A DNA stretch of 64,000 nt from Pagrus major (taxonomy: Eukaryota; Chordata; Actinopteri; Spariformes; Sparidae): positions 35,196,265 through 35,260,264 of the forward strand of contig NC_133232.1 in NCBI RefSeq assembly GCF_040436345.1, written 5' to 3'. Both the position numbers and the translations under genes were made by a program. Shown here piece by piece: positions 1 through 12,592 of the stretch. The notes under the pieces are model-generated. The model searched no databases and was not told the origin of the DNA. It saw only the letters and a program-made list of their open reading frames with translations. Each line of letters opens with the position of its first letter. Within the stretch, counting starts at the first letter, position 1.

Positions 1-1290
1 GGATTACGAGGCTCTCTGAAAACACATGAAACCCTCAGAAAACATTTATGTAATGATTCCTACGAGGACGAGCTCGCACCAGGGCCCACCTGTGTGGTTT
101 AGCAATGTTGCGAGGAAGAGTTAAAAGAATTTGATTAAGATTTTATTCAGAACCTTGTTTTTCAAGAATAAATACGAGAAATATTCATTGCTATTCAAAA
201 AGATGAACTATTTATTGTAACTTTTGCACCCTAGCGACGCCCCTTTTTCTCTGCGAGAGTGATTTTTCATCCGACGTGCACGTGATGTAACTGAGAATTC
301 CTCTGTAGACCTAAATACAAGAGTGAGCGGACGTGAGAGTGTGTATCTGTGTGTGCGTCTCTATCTTTGTGATCATTGACCAGAGCTTGAGCATTCACTT
401 AATCTGTTCACTTGATATCCTGAGTTGCTTCCAGCATCTAAAAACAGCACCGAGCTGAACTCACTGTCTTTTCTAATCAACACCAGTTTGTTCCCTCTTA
501 TTGTTGTAATCAGTCAGCCACTCCTTGTACTATTGTAATACAATTTCATGTTACCATAGGAACCCTGAGGCTAATATTATTGTATGGAATTTGCATATTA
601 AATGTGTGCGTTCATGCTGCCCTTTATTGCATTCTGCTCACGTGTCTTTGTTGCCCTTTACGTGCCAGTATGTGTTCAATTAGGTTGTGAGAGTATAAAA
701 GTTCTGTACTGACAGACAGTGTTGTTCTACTTTGGTGTAAAAAGGGGTCGTGTCTGGCAGAGGGAGAGGCTATTATGGCTCCTTTATGGATTATGAGGCA
801 GGAGTGTGACCCTTATCTCAAGGTGAACGTCAGTAGCTGCCCTTGTCGCAGTCCATCACAACACTGTTCCCTATTACATTACAGGTGATGGCCCTGGCAG
901 CACCTCATTGCAAACAATATCCATCTTAACAAGTCATTTCGTCCGGTAATGATCCTTACAAATTTGATTTCCCTTAAAACAAGTGAAAAATCCTAACAGT
1001 GAAGTAAGGTGATTTTATTTTCTGCCAATGCAGTTTTTTCCCCTGAACAAGAGGCAGCGTCTGGTAATAAGGCAGATCACTCAGTCTCAAATTCATGAAA
1101 ATTCTCGACACAAGGTGCTTCAGACGAGAAGCAATTGAGGCTGAACCACCTCACAGATGGATTGATGACTTCTGCAAAGGAGGTATTGTAAGGCTAATTA
1201 CTAGTGACCTGTTGAGATGGAACACAAGCACACACTCACTGAAGAGTCTTCAGATTAGCAGGTTTTTGCGAGGACATGTTTATTCAAAGA
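1..1290. other. Intergenic stretch, no gene seen
   Basis: AT-rich single-copy-looking DNA. Only short open frames are present and none resembles a known protein. An octamer-like ATTTGCAT lies near 588 and a TATAAAAG near 692, but with no adjacent coding exon I do not call a promoter. Confidence 0.5.
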
Positions 1291-1295
1291 AGTAG

Positions 1296-1360
1296 CACAC
1301 ACACACACACTCATCAGGTCTTACACAAACACACACCAACACACACACACACACACACAC
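1296..1360. repeat. (CA)n microsatellite
   Basis: Two runs of AC dinucleotides separated by about 20 bp. Each run is followed by the same short sequence, CTCATCAGGT, so the block has itself been duplicated locally, probably by slippage. Confidence 0.9.
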
Positions 1361-1737
1361 TCATCAGGTTTAATTAGCAGAATCTTGGAGACCTTCATGA
1401 TCTGCAAATTACGCGTCTCTAAAGACATGATAATTAATAAAAGGTATTTCTAAGAGTGTGACCTTGTTTTTTCTTGTGCTACATAATTCTGATACAGAGA
1501 CTTGATACAAGTAAGGATCTGTTAATAATACAGTATCTGATTTACCAACACAAAGCTTGTATTGTGCTATTTGTAAAAAATTGGCCACCTGTCAAATTTA
1601 TACTGCAAGCAAATTGGACGCACCATGAAACAAGGTAGTTGGGTTGTCATGCCTATCGTGAGAAACAAGGAAATGCACACTCTCTAGCACTTCACTTACA
1701 AGTCTAGAAGAAACATTGCAAGTTTGGACAGACCATC

Positions 1738-1931
1738 TGGAGGAATAAAAAACACCCTTTGGAGGAATAAACACCCTTTGGAGGAATAAACACCCCTCTG
1801 GAGGAATAAACACCACACTGGAGGAATAAACACCCCTCTGGAGGAATAAACACCACACTGGAGGAATAAACATCCCTCTGGAGGAATAAACACCCTTTGG
1901 AGGAATAAACACCCCACTGGAGGAATAAACA
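1738..1931. repeat. 20-bp minisatellite, about 9.5 copies
   Basis: Tandem copies of a 20-bp unit of the form TGGAGGAATAAACACCCCTC. Variants sit at the last five bases (CCCTT, CCCTC, CCACA). Because 20 is not a multiple of 3, the repeat cycles through all frames and creates open frames on the minus strand (FIPP/FLQR/YSS-rich peptides) that are artefacts of the repeat. Confidence 0.95.
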
Positions 1932-4900
1932 CTCAGCGTCACATCACATTGTGCTGTGATTCGGAGCATTTTACTGACGGGAGGAGAGCTCAGAGACAGA
2001 GACTTGGATTTATCTTCACACCCGTTTGTCGATCTGACTGCAGCAGCGATCTGCAGAGATGACAGTCATTGTCAGGTGTTTACATTCTGTAATGTTGACT
2101 ACTGACTGAAGCTAAAGGGAAAATGTACTCTACTTTGTAAATGTAATGTGCAGAGAGAAGAGGGGGAAGAAGAGAGAACTGGAGTCTCTGGTGAGTGCTC
2201 AGTTTTCTGACCTGCTAGTTTACGACTAAATTACATTAAAGTAATCTGATAGATTTTAAAACAGAGCATCATTTTGAAAATTCACCTTGTGTTGTAGATG
2301 GACCTCAATATATTATTTGCAGTCCAAACAGTGGCTATAAGCCCCCAAATGTGGAATAAATGCCTTCATGAAATTAAAGCAGAAACATGATTATTGGCCT
2401 GTTATGCCTTTCAGATTAACTGGATCAGTATGCCAGCTCTCATTACAGCAGGATACTGAATGTAGGCAGATTGTTTGCTGAAGGTAAACTCCCAGGAAAA
2501 CAGAAAGTGATGAGCTGAAATGGAAAACCACAGAAAGGATATCTCCAGGTAACAGACAAGACTTCAGTGTTACACACGCAGATTACGTGTGAAACTTATG
2601 AAACTGAAACTAATGAGGTGCCATGGCTTACAGTGATATTGGTTTTACTTTCAGTCTGCATTTGATGAGAAATCATAAAACTTTCACTGAAAATGAACTT
2701 TAAACTATGACCCTTAGTGGCGTTTTCTGCATACTAAGTCCTTTATTTACCATAATTTTTTTATGGAAACTGCGAACTCAGGATCTGTGTTTGTATGTTC
2801 AATATTCACTCTCGCAGAAAGTTGCAGTGAATATAAATATTGTTATTATATATGTCCTAACCTTAGTGAAGAACTTTGCTTTTTGCATTTTCAGCGCTGT
2901 AATGAAGTCCATCCCTGCCATACAAAGTTTCACCTGTTTACTGCGGCACAATCTGAAACAATAAAGCTGTAAAACTATGAAAAACTCTGTTGAGCATGAG
3001 TAGCCATTGGTGGTTAACCTTGGTTGACACTTCCTGCGGCTGCTTCACAGGAGAAAGTCTTCAGCAGCATGTCCTGCATTTCTCCAAAACTATGAATCAA
3101 TTTTTCTTAAGAAAACAAAGCCGCCTGTTTGGACACAGCCGACTGAATTGTGATCTGATGGCAAAATATGTCTTCACTTGTCAAATACTGACATACTTTA
3201 CCTTTACTTTTTTATGAGACTGGCTTTAGAGATTCAGAGTAAAGCCACATGGAATGACAAGTGCAACCGTAGGCCGTAATGGGATTATCAAGAAAGCAGT
3301 TAAAAAAAAAAGGAAGGTAAAAACAAACCTGCACTAAAGAGAAGAGGGAACCCACAAGGACGCTTCTGGAGACCAAAGGAGAACATGGAAAACTCTCCAC
3401 TATAAATGGGGAAAAATGACTACATCAGCTTCTCAACACTGCTCAGCTCTTGAGTTAGAAAATTGTTTTGTCATGACTTATTATTAAAAAAGCTTGTCGG
3501 TTATAATGACAGACCGTTTGGGACATTGGGGGCAGGGATTGTAACATTTGGCACCAATGGATGAAAACGTGGTACAAGACAGCAAAGAAAATTTGCTGCA
3601 TCAACAAAACTGCTGCCCTCTAGGCCTTTTTTTATTTAATTTTTTTAATGCAGCATATTTCTTCATTTGGATTTCCACAACTTCATAATTTCTTGTGGAC
3701 TGAACTGTGACGATTTCAGCTAAAACACCAGTGAAGGAGCTTCATTGACGTCATCTAGACAAACAAACCTGATCAGGCAATCAATCCCATCACTTAAGAA
3801 AGCCTTACATTCAACTTCATGTCACGTAATTGTTCGACAAGATTGTAGCATATAGACCGGACAAGCGGCAGAAAAACCCGCCTCAGCACTTCAGAGACCT
3901 GACTAGGTTGTGGGCTTTTAATCGACAGTGCTCAATTAAAATGTCCCATGTGGATTATGTGCCTAGGTGTCACCATGATGGAATGGCAGTACTCTTTAAC
4001 CCCACAAGCAATGGTTCTCCACATCAATCCTGGAAAACCACGATGTCTGCAATTTTTGATTGTGGGGCAGCCAGACGTAATGCTTTATCGAGTTGTGATG
4101 GGATTGCTGATGAATCTGCACCGTAAAATCTTACAATGCCGACTCTGGATCTGGAACCTGATTACAAGGACCGAGTGGTGTTCATCCAGTCAAAAGGCCA
4201 ATATTATTGGAAGATGGTGATGATAATAAACCCACACTATTGGGCCAGATCAGTGATTGTATAGTGATTTCATCTTTTGTTCTTTTGACCTCTTTGCAAG
4301 TGATATTTTTCAGAAAAAAGAAAAAAAAAAGCTGTGTGACAGAATGAAAGGTTTTAGGGTATTATTAGACTATAGTTAGTGGAACAAATGAGCAGTCAGC
4401 ATTCTCAATTTATCTCTCAATCAAAAGCCTGCTCAGCTCCATCTAAATCCTCAGCCAAGACAGATTTCATTTAATATCATTAAGATTGTGAAGGCAGAAA
4501 GTTTCCTCTCTTTTCACCAGATAGATAAATCTTTATACAGTAGTCACTGCCTTGCAAAAATCAGATAACAACCCCTATATTCTGAGGAAATAAATAAATA
4601 ACAAGGTTTTTGAGTTCAGGTACAGGGCACCTTTGTTTTTACTGCTGTGTGGCTCTGAATTTTAGCAGCTGGTGAGATCTGCTCTGAGGCTTAGCCCCGT
4701 TCAAACCAGCTCCAGAGGTCTGGAGAGTAGGCTGTCCATCAGCGCTGAAAAGAGAGCTGGCATAACCTTTTCAGTCCATCACTCGTACTGTTGCTGCTTT
4801 CTGTCCAGAAAGATAGGGAAAGATAATTGACCACTTGAAATTAAGTTAAAGAGGTTTTGCCATTGTTGGTGGTGGAGTGTATTTGTGTGAACATCCTGCC

Positions 4901-5218
4901 AGAATCACTGCAACACGGTTTTTAAAAAATGCTTTTCACAATGTTGAGTAGGTGAGATGTTTGCAGGCAGGGTCCCAGCCTCTGCTTTGGAAAAACATCG
5001 CTTTTACTTCTGCACTCTTCACCTTTGTGTGAAAATGAAAAGGTTATGTTCACATGTGTTGTCTGGGGATTGTCAAAAGTTAATCCAGGAAATGTTGAGA
5101 ATCCTTCACTGAAGAAGACAAGGCGAGGCATTTAGCAAGTACATCAACTGACTGTATTAGAAAATGCACGGAGCTTCTGAAGCAAATGCACAAACGCCTT
5201 AATCCTGCATTCGTTCTA
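1932..5218. other. Intergenic stretch, no gene recognised
   Basis: No recognised gene or repeat. The 3830-4240 interval is less AT-rich than its surroundings and has two overlapping plus-strand open frames of 98 and 90 codons, which I do not recognise. The rest holds only short chance open frames. Confidence 0.45.
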
Positions 5219-5351
5219 ATGGCCAGCAGGGGGCGACTCCACTGGTTTCTAAAAGAAATTCGATTGTATGAAAGCTTATGAGAAAATGGCCGTACTTCTC
5301 ACTTGATTTATTACCTCCGTAAACAGTTTCCTAATGAGGTCATGGTCTCAA
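5219..5351 (+). repeat. Left copy of a ~133-bp direct repeat
   Basis: Starts ATGGCCAGCAGGGGGCGACT and ends near CATGGTCTCAA. It is clearly homologous to 5845-5981 at roughly 80% by eye. Between the two copies lies an interspersed repeat that also occurs twice elsewhere in the window. The copy carries a close match to the CTCF core consensus at 5223-5237. Confidence 0.8.
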
Positions 5352-5830
5352 GTCCTCATATCTAAACGACTGAATAGGTTGATTGTTAGCTTCTCCCAAA
5401 ACAACATTTGTAGACAGTTGCAGCGTCACAGCAACACGTACCAGACCTTTGTTGTATGGTTGCAGTTTGGGGTTAGGTTTAGGGAAAACATCATGGTAAC
5501 TTACCTTATGTTGTGTGATGTAATTTCACAACATTAATATTTTAAAAGAATTTGCGCAGACTTCTGGTTTTTACATTGGACACAAATATCCATCTCCTGA
5601 ATGAAAGTCCTGTTTTTGTTTCACCCTACCGTCCATCCACAACCTCCTCACGGACTTTCCACTCTTTCCACTTCTTCTCCTCACTTTCTCCTTTGCAGCT
5701 GTAATACTCACTTAAGCCACTAGAGGTCGCCGCCTAACAACACACGTAATTATGGATTGCACTGACCTCTCATTTTCAACCTATATGGGCATTTTTCTGA
5801 GGAGAACAGGCTGAAAGTGAAGCAAATAAC
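5345..5830 (+). repeat. Interspersed repeat family, copy 1
   Basis: Shares ordered blocks with 12070-12592 (same strand) and 17840-18285 (opposite strand): TTAGGTTTAGGGAAAACATC, a GAAGGTCCTGT-like block, a CCACTAGAGGTCGC-like block, and a terminal ACCTATATGGGC block. The family is unclassified. I see no coding capacity and no clear terminal inverted repeats. Confidence 0.7.
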
Positions 5831-5844
5831 CTGCTTTCTTTCTC

Positions 5845-5981
5845 ATGGCCAGCAGGGGGTGACTCTACTGGTTCCACAAAAAAAAAAGTCTTATCGCATG
5901 TAAGCTTATGAGAATATGACCCTTCTTCTCACTTGACTTATCACTTCAGTAAACAGTTTACTCATGAGTTTATGGTCTCAA
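5845..5981 (+). repeat. Right copy of the ~133-bp direct repeat
   Basis: Homologous to 5219-5351, offset by 626-630 bp in the same orientation. A C-to-T change turns GGGGGCG into GGGGGTG and weakens the CTCF-like match. Confidence 0.8.
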
Positions 5982-8900
5982 TCAGTAGTTTAAAGTCTTC
6001 TTCAAAACAGCCTGAAGTTAATTTAGTAAATTTTGGTCCCATTGAGAATAAAACAGACAGAAAATGAAGCATGGTATGCTTCAGGGTGTGGCTCTCAGTC
6101 AGATCCAATTACGAGATCGTTCCCAGCTCCACCATCTGATCCAAATCACTTCTGGCTCCAAAAAAACAGAATGCTGATGACCCTAAAGCGAAGCCCAAAG
6201 CCTCAAAACATCTAAAAACCAATGCATGGCGTCAGAATATGATTATAAAACAAATGAAATGAAGATCACAGAAAGCTGTTACATGGTGGGAATACATTAT
6301 ACAGGGACAACATATCCTCATAAACATCAAACCAACATGAAATATACAGCATTTACATATAAAACTGAAACACACATTCGTTTTTAGTCATGCATTAAAG
6401 CAGCATGGCATATATAGTGAGAGTGCAGCTGCTAAAGGGACAGCGATGGTCCTACAGTGTGTTTGAGCAACGTACCATGAGATAAACATACAGAGCAGAA
6501 TTAATTTAATGAAAGCATTCATGAAATAAGTCATGAAACAAACCGTCCATGTGTTCACTCCAGCAAATGAATGTGAATGCGACACCTGTATGAAAAGTAG
6601 TGTGAGGTAGCCACTTCAAAGCAGGTACAACCAGACAAAGGAATTGTTTATGTGCTAATTGACCGTGGAGATGGAAATTAAACAGTGGGTTGTTAACAGG
6701 TTTGGAGGGCTCAAGAGTGCGGTACTTGTAATTTAAGTAGGTTAAAAACTAAGCTGCAAAAACAAGAATTCTTTCCACGATGTTAGCTGCAAGCCAACAG
6801 CTCATAGTCTCAGATGACTGCATACGTACAGGTACACATTATGCATGCTCACTGCCATAACGGACGTGGTGTAATATTTTAATACCGTCAAGCAGCATAT
6901 TGCAAAAAGGTGGTCACTGTGCTTACATGATAGAAACAATTCAAGTGTGCAGCAGCATGGGTGTTGTACTGAGCATTGCATGCCAAGTGACAAACATTTT
7001 TGGAAAGAATCACTTCTTCGCATGCTAATTAAACAAATTAGTTTTTTTTTTCTTTTTTTAATTAAGCGAGTCCGTGTGCTTACTCTGTCTTTCGTTGGCC
7101 GCAGGACAGAAGGAAGCGGTTGAGGAAGGGAAGCAGAGTCTTGAATGCAGATTGAAGTCCCCAAACAGAGGCCGCCCTGTGCCTCTGCAGCCAAACACTC
7201 TTAACCTGAATTGTCTCTCCGTACAGTTTCGGGGACATTAGTCCTGCATAGACAACTCCCAGGATAAAGGCTTAAGACAGCCTGCAATGCACACACTGCC
7301 AAGAGCTAAGAATGATAGAGTGGTCTGTGTATTCACACTGTCTCTCTCACTAGTATTATATGTTTATTAGTCCGTCCTGAAGCAGCCTTATAAAAGTGGC
7401 CAAGGCCCCCTCTGTCATACAAACCATTTCTCACTCCAACACCACGGCACCACTTTTATCATGTTTCTCTTCCCCTTAGAAGAAATGGTCAAAAAAAATT
7501 CAAATGTACTCTGTTTTTCTGCTGTCAGGCAGCAAAAGGAATAGCTTAGCTCCCAGTTGTTTGAGATATGAGGTCACTGTCGCAATATACTGCAAGTCTT
7601 CAGCTCCACTTTATCACATTTTTAAAAGAGTAGGTTGCAACCGGCTCTTGTGAGACTAATGCAAGATAGATGCATTGTGAGGTACCTTTGCCTTTGCTAT
7701 CATTATAGTATTAATGCAGCATATATGTCGGGAGGGGGACTTATCACTGCAGTATAAATGCAATATAGATGAAGGAGCTGGGACCTCTACCATGGTTGCC
7801 ACTATAGTATTAATGAAATATAGATGATTTTTATCATGGTTGTCTGCCAGTGTAGCGGTAATTAAGTACATACGCCGGATTTGGTTGTGCTTTAATTGCC
7901 CCTTGGTTATAGCTGTTGGGAATTGCTTTCAGCAGAGAGTAACACTGAAGCACCACTGAGGAATAAGTGAGGGATTTTTAAACACAATCAGTGGTAATTA
8001 TTGCGAAAAACTATGAAAATAAGGCCCAAGTTGAAAAAATTCACTTGAAATCGACCAAAGAAATAATGTCTGACCCGGGTCGAATGCCCAGCGAAGAGCC
8101 ATAAAGCATTGTCACTCTCTAAATGAAAGGAAGGGAAATGATTTATCTTCTCTACATAATCCTGATCACCCACATCATTAGTTATAATAAAATGCTAATA
8201 CTGTATCATATGTCTTCAAGGGAAACTCATTTGTCAAACATTCATTTGAATACGATGAGAATCTCTGCATACATTCCTCTAACCTTTTGCAGCGGAAGAG
8301 ATTATTACGTCCAACACCACGGCAATAATAGATCTGCTGTAAAGAATAGAGAGACTCTTTATTCACTTTATTCATGTTTCTGAAAGGGTATCTCGAATCT
8401 GTTATCCTTAAATTAAATGTATATTGATGGTGGTGTGAATACATGAAAACAGAAGAGCAAGACAGCACCGTGAAGAGTATCGACCACACAATTTTACAGT
8501 CTGAGGGATTTATTTGTCATGATAATAAAACAGGAAATAACATTTTGTAAAACCCTTCATGACACACAAAAATATAACATATACAGTTATTTATTAACAT
8601 GTATACAGAACACAACATGTGCATTTTTTGAGTTTGCGTCAGGGTGAATGTAAACAGAAGTAGCAGGTGAGGATCCAGTTTGAGCACCAAGCATCAATGA
8701 CGTCCTGCGTTCTCGGCTCAGAAGACGGTCCGCCCATCAAGTGCAACAACTGGATCCAGGATGTTGAGGTGTAAAAGACGGTCTCTGCAAAAGATGTGGG
8801 CACTGATTTCCTTTGATTTTCCGTTGCTTAGCCAGCCTGAGTACAATTTGTCTACCTCATTTTTCCTGCGAGCCTTAAATCCAAGCTGGATTAGCATGGC

Positions 8901-11900
8901 TCTTATCCTCTCCCCTCAAAAAGAGTTGTTGAAGAGGGGGATCCGAGTGGGGGCAAGCTAATGCTAGCTTGGTAACTGTTGGTTAGCAAGCTAGCAAGTT
9001 AGTCTGGTTGGTAAAATAACTAATTCATGATTTTGTATCGACTTCTGTCCCTTAATTGTCTAAAAACTATGCCTGTTATGTGACGCTGCCTTTACTCCAA
9101 CAGAGGAGGTTGAATAAAAGTGGATGGTAGGCCTGAATAACTGATAACCTCCATTTTGGACTCAACGTCTTTATTTCCTGTGAAAAGTCAGCTTTGTGTG
9201 AAGTTAAATTCAACCTGAAAGACATGTACTGTTTTATTTGCCCCTTGATAGTTATTCCACCGTAATAAATTGATTTCAACATTATAAAAGCTGTTGTTAT
9301 ACTTGTCTTATCCTCTCTTATCCATTATTTCGGCTCTGCTTTCTGAAGTGCTGCTTACAATAATTGAACATTTTGTGTTCTGTAATCAGCAGCGTGTCTG
9401 AGAGTGTGGAAGGTTATAGGAGCACAAACTAGAGACATGAGAGAAGACATAAGAGCAGCTAAATTGTCCTAGAAGACTCTATAAAAGATAATGTGCTGCA
9501 CGCAGTAAAATCCCCAGATTACAAACATGTACATTCAGTTTACCAGCGTGACACACACAGAAGAAGAAATCCCCGGTGCAGCAGCCTCGGCCTGTATCAG
9601 ACGGATCCCACTGTATCATCCAGCCCCTGGCCCCCCATTTTTAAACCACTCGTGGAAAATGAACAGCCATGATAGGATATATATTGCTGCTCCTGCTGTT
9701 GTCAGTCTGGCTGGATGTACAGCCATGTTATCTATTACCTCCTATAAATTCCAATTATCTCCCTCGTCAGATAAGATCACACACACACACACTTACGCCC
9801 ACATGTCAGCAGAGCAATACACACACAAAGCACGAGGCAACAAAAATTCAGTGTTGGCAATAAAATAATCCTGTCCTTGAATCTAATCTCTACTACCTCG
9901 ACTGTAGACAAACTCCACTCCAGTGTAATTAAAGCTGATTTAGCATGATTTACACGCTATGGGCAAGATAAAATAAACATGATTAGGTTAGACAAATACT
10001 GAGGTCAATATTTTTGAAGGCTTGGAAATTAATAATACATTGTGTATGATAAACACTTGCACCGTGGGCTCCAAGCATGGAATGCTAAACAGTTGGGTTG
10101 CTGCACCAAACAAGGATCTGGGGCCCCCTGCTGTTATCGACTCAACCTCTTTGTTAATTGCTGAAATATGTCTCTTAAGGCACTTGTTATGTCTCGAAAA
10201 TGGGACATAATGTGCTTTGAATTTGCAATATCAATGATTTTCTCTGAGACAGTGTCACTTTTTTCATAATTTATATTGTCATTCTCATTTGGAACAAACA
10301 TTTTCAACCCACTGTATCAGTCTTCTTTGTCAAAAGGAAACTGATTGTTCTGAATACGTGCAGACATCAGAGTCGTCATCACTAATTCTGTAAGACACTG
10401 CACCTTTAAACAAGAAGACAGGAGACAGACATCAGATGTATGCCAATTGCATGCTTCAGAACTTAGGGTAATGATGCAAAATATGTTCTGCAATTTCTGC
10501 AATCTGCAAGATCTGGGACACGCTGTGTTTACAGTGATTTCCACCTGGGAAGGACTGGAACCTGAGAAAGAAAGAAAATAATGTCCTGCTCATTGTGAGC
10601 TGCTTATCGCAGGCACTCAGCAGTGTCATCCTCTAAAATTAGCTTGTGCTGGCTGAGCACTATCTGGTGAAGATAAAATAAGGGGAGGGGGGGGGGATCA
10701 GTTATGCTGCATTATTAATCTTGAGATGTGAAGGGAAAGAAAGAGAAAAAAGAAAAGGGAAGGGTAGAGAGAATTGAATGGAGGGGGGGACGTGGTGTGA
10801 GGAAAGGACAGATAACTTCCCTTTGAACTCCTTTTACAAGCTGGAAAAAAAGGAAAAACATTTAGCTAAACGAGGTTGCCACTCTCACCTGGCACAGCTG
10901 CAGGTTTAGGTGCCACTTGCTTCGGGTAAAGAAAAGTGGAGGGGATGACTGTCCCCTCGAGGCTGGTGGGAAATCACTGCAGCCAGAGACACACATGTAG
11001 ACCGGTGCTCTCCTTCAGACACAATCACACACTGCAGCAGAAACACGACTGGCTTCTTTTTTATTTTCTGCCCCAAGAGAGATTTTGGATGGCCCCATTG
11101 CACCCAATCCCACCTCTTACTCCGGTCGCTGCCACATCGCAGCTCTATATCTATTCTTGAGGTCAAAATTCAATTACATCACAATATAAATGCCTCAATT
11201 CGGTATAGCGTTTATTTTGTGATAGGCCACAGCCATGAAAAGTTGATGTGTGGTTGTATTATACCTTGACTAATAGCCTGGGGTCTGGGGATCAACTTTG
11301 CTGTTTTTTCTCTCTTTCTAACAGAGTACCTGTTATATAAGGCATTTATACCATTTGATATTTTGGTCATTCAGTAAATAGCTACTTATCCGGAGCAGCT
11401 ATGCAGGAAGTGGTTTCAAATGAGGCTGACTCAACAGACACCTAAGAGCATATAACCACGCACACTCAATTAGTGATGCACATGCATTTGTCTTCCCACA
11501 AAAAAGCATTTGCATTGCGGCTGGGGGAAATAAACCATGTGGGCTCGGTGTATAAGATATGCAAAACAGTGAGAATTTATAGGAAAAAAACACTTACGGT
11601 ATTATATTTACCATGAGAGGTGATGGTGTGATGCTATTGAGCCAAAATGACATTTTCCAAGAGTGAGCCATGTATGGAAATGTCATCACAGAAAACAAGG
11701 GAGTCCATCAGTCTTCATCCACAATTTATGAATTCATACATCTGGGCAGGTCAGAAAAAAAAATGCCAGCGTGGCACTTCATCCACCAGTGATGAAAAAT
11801 CCAACCATGATCCAGCGGGGTGGTTCAGGACAGGAGAGGGTTTTCAAGATAAAGCTGCTATAAAAAATGAATGACTATTTGCAACAAACACAGTGGCTCC

Positions 11901-12067
11901 TGAATCATTCATGGGTCATGTAATGGAAAAGTATGTAGGAACGAATGACAGAGGAAACCCTTTAGCCTGACAAACTTCCCTGGAACAACAAGGGTTGGAT
12001 GTCATTGAATCCCAGCAAGCACTCTAACCAACATGTGTTTTTTTCTATAATATGTGATGTCAGTATG
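5982..12067. other. Intergenic stretch, no gene seen
   Basis: No supported gene. It contains a short (CA)n near 9779, purine-rich tracts near 10680-10800, and scattered short open frames without recognisable domains. Some blocks, for example 9660-9780, look less random than their surroundings and could be conserved non-coding DNA, but nothing in the single sequence proves it. Confidence 0.45.
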
Positions 12068-12069
12068 AG

Positions 12070-12592
12070 CCAACACATCCTCGTACCTTCCCTGTTCCTA
12101 AAACGGCAGCAGACCACTGTCAGACAGACATAGCCTTCAACGTAAGCGCAAAGTTTGGTTATGTTTACATGCTAAAACTACTTGGTTAGGTTCAGGGTCT
12201 AAAACAGCTTGGTTAGGTTTAGGAAAACATCATACTTTGGCTTAAAGCAACTACATTATAAATGTAACATCAGCTACAGTATGAGCGTACCTACGTTATG
12301 TTTATGACGTAACTTAACTACATACGTGAGTTAAAATAACTCATCGTTGACATTCTGATAACAGCGGTCTCCTAAGTGAAGGTCCTGTGTTTGTTTGACC
12401 CAGCCATCCGTCCCTGACCTTTTTCCTGTGCAGACTTGTCAACTTGTGGACTTCCTCCTTTGTTTCTGTAATAATTGCTATGGCCACCAGAGGTCACAAC
12501 CCAACAAGAAACATAACTACGGGTTGTGATAACCGGCTTTTCCAGTCAACCTATATGGTCGTTTTCCTGATGAGGACAGGCCGGTATAAGCT
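12070..12592 (+). repeat. Interspersed repeat family, copy 2
   Basis: Same block order as 5345-5830: CACATCCTCGTACC start, GGTTAGGTTTAGGAAAACATC, GTGAAGGTCCTGTG, GGCCACCAGAGGTCACAACC, and end block ACCTATATGGTCG. Unclassified and non-coding. Confidence 0.75.

Noticed and set aside
1598-1969. Two long minus-strand open frames rich in FIPP and FLQR
   Set aside because: They are translations of the 20-bp minisatellite in different frames; unit length not divisible by three keeps all frames open.
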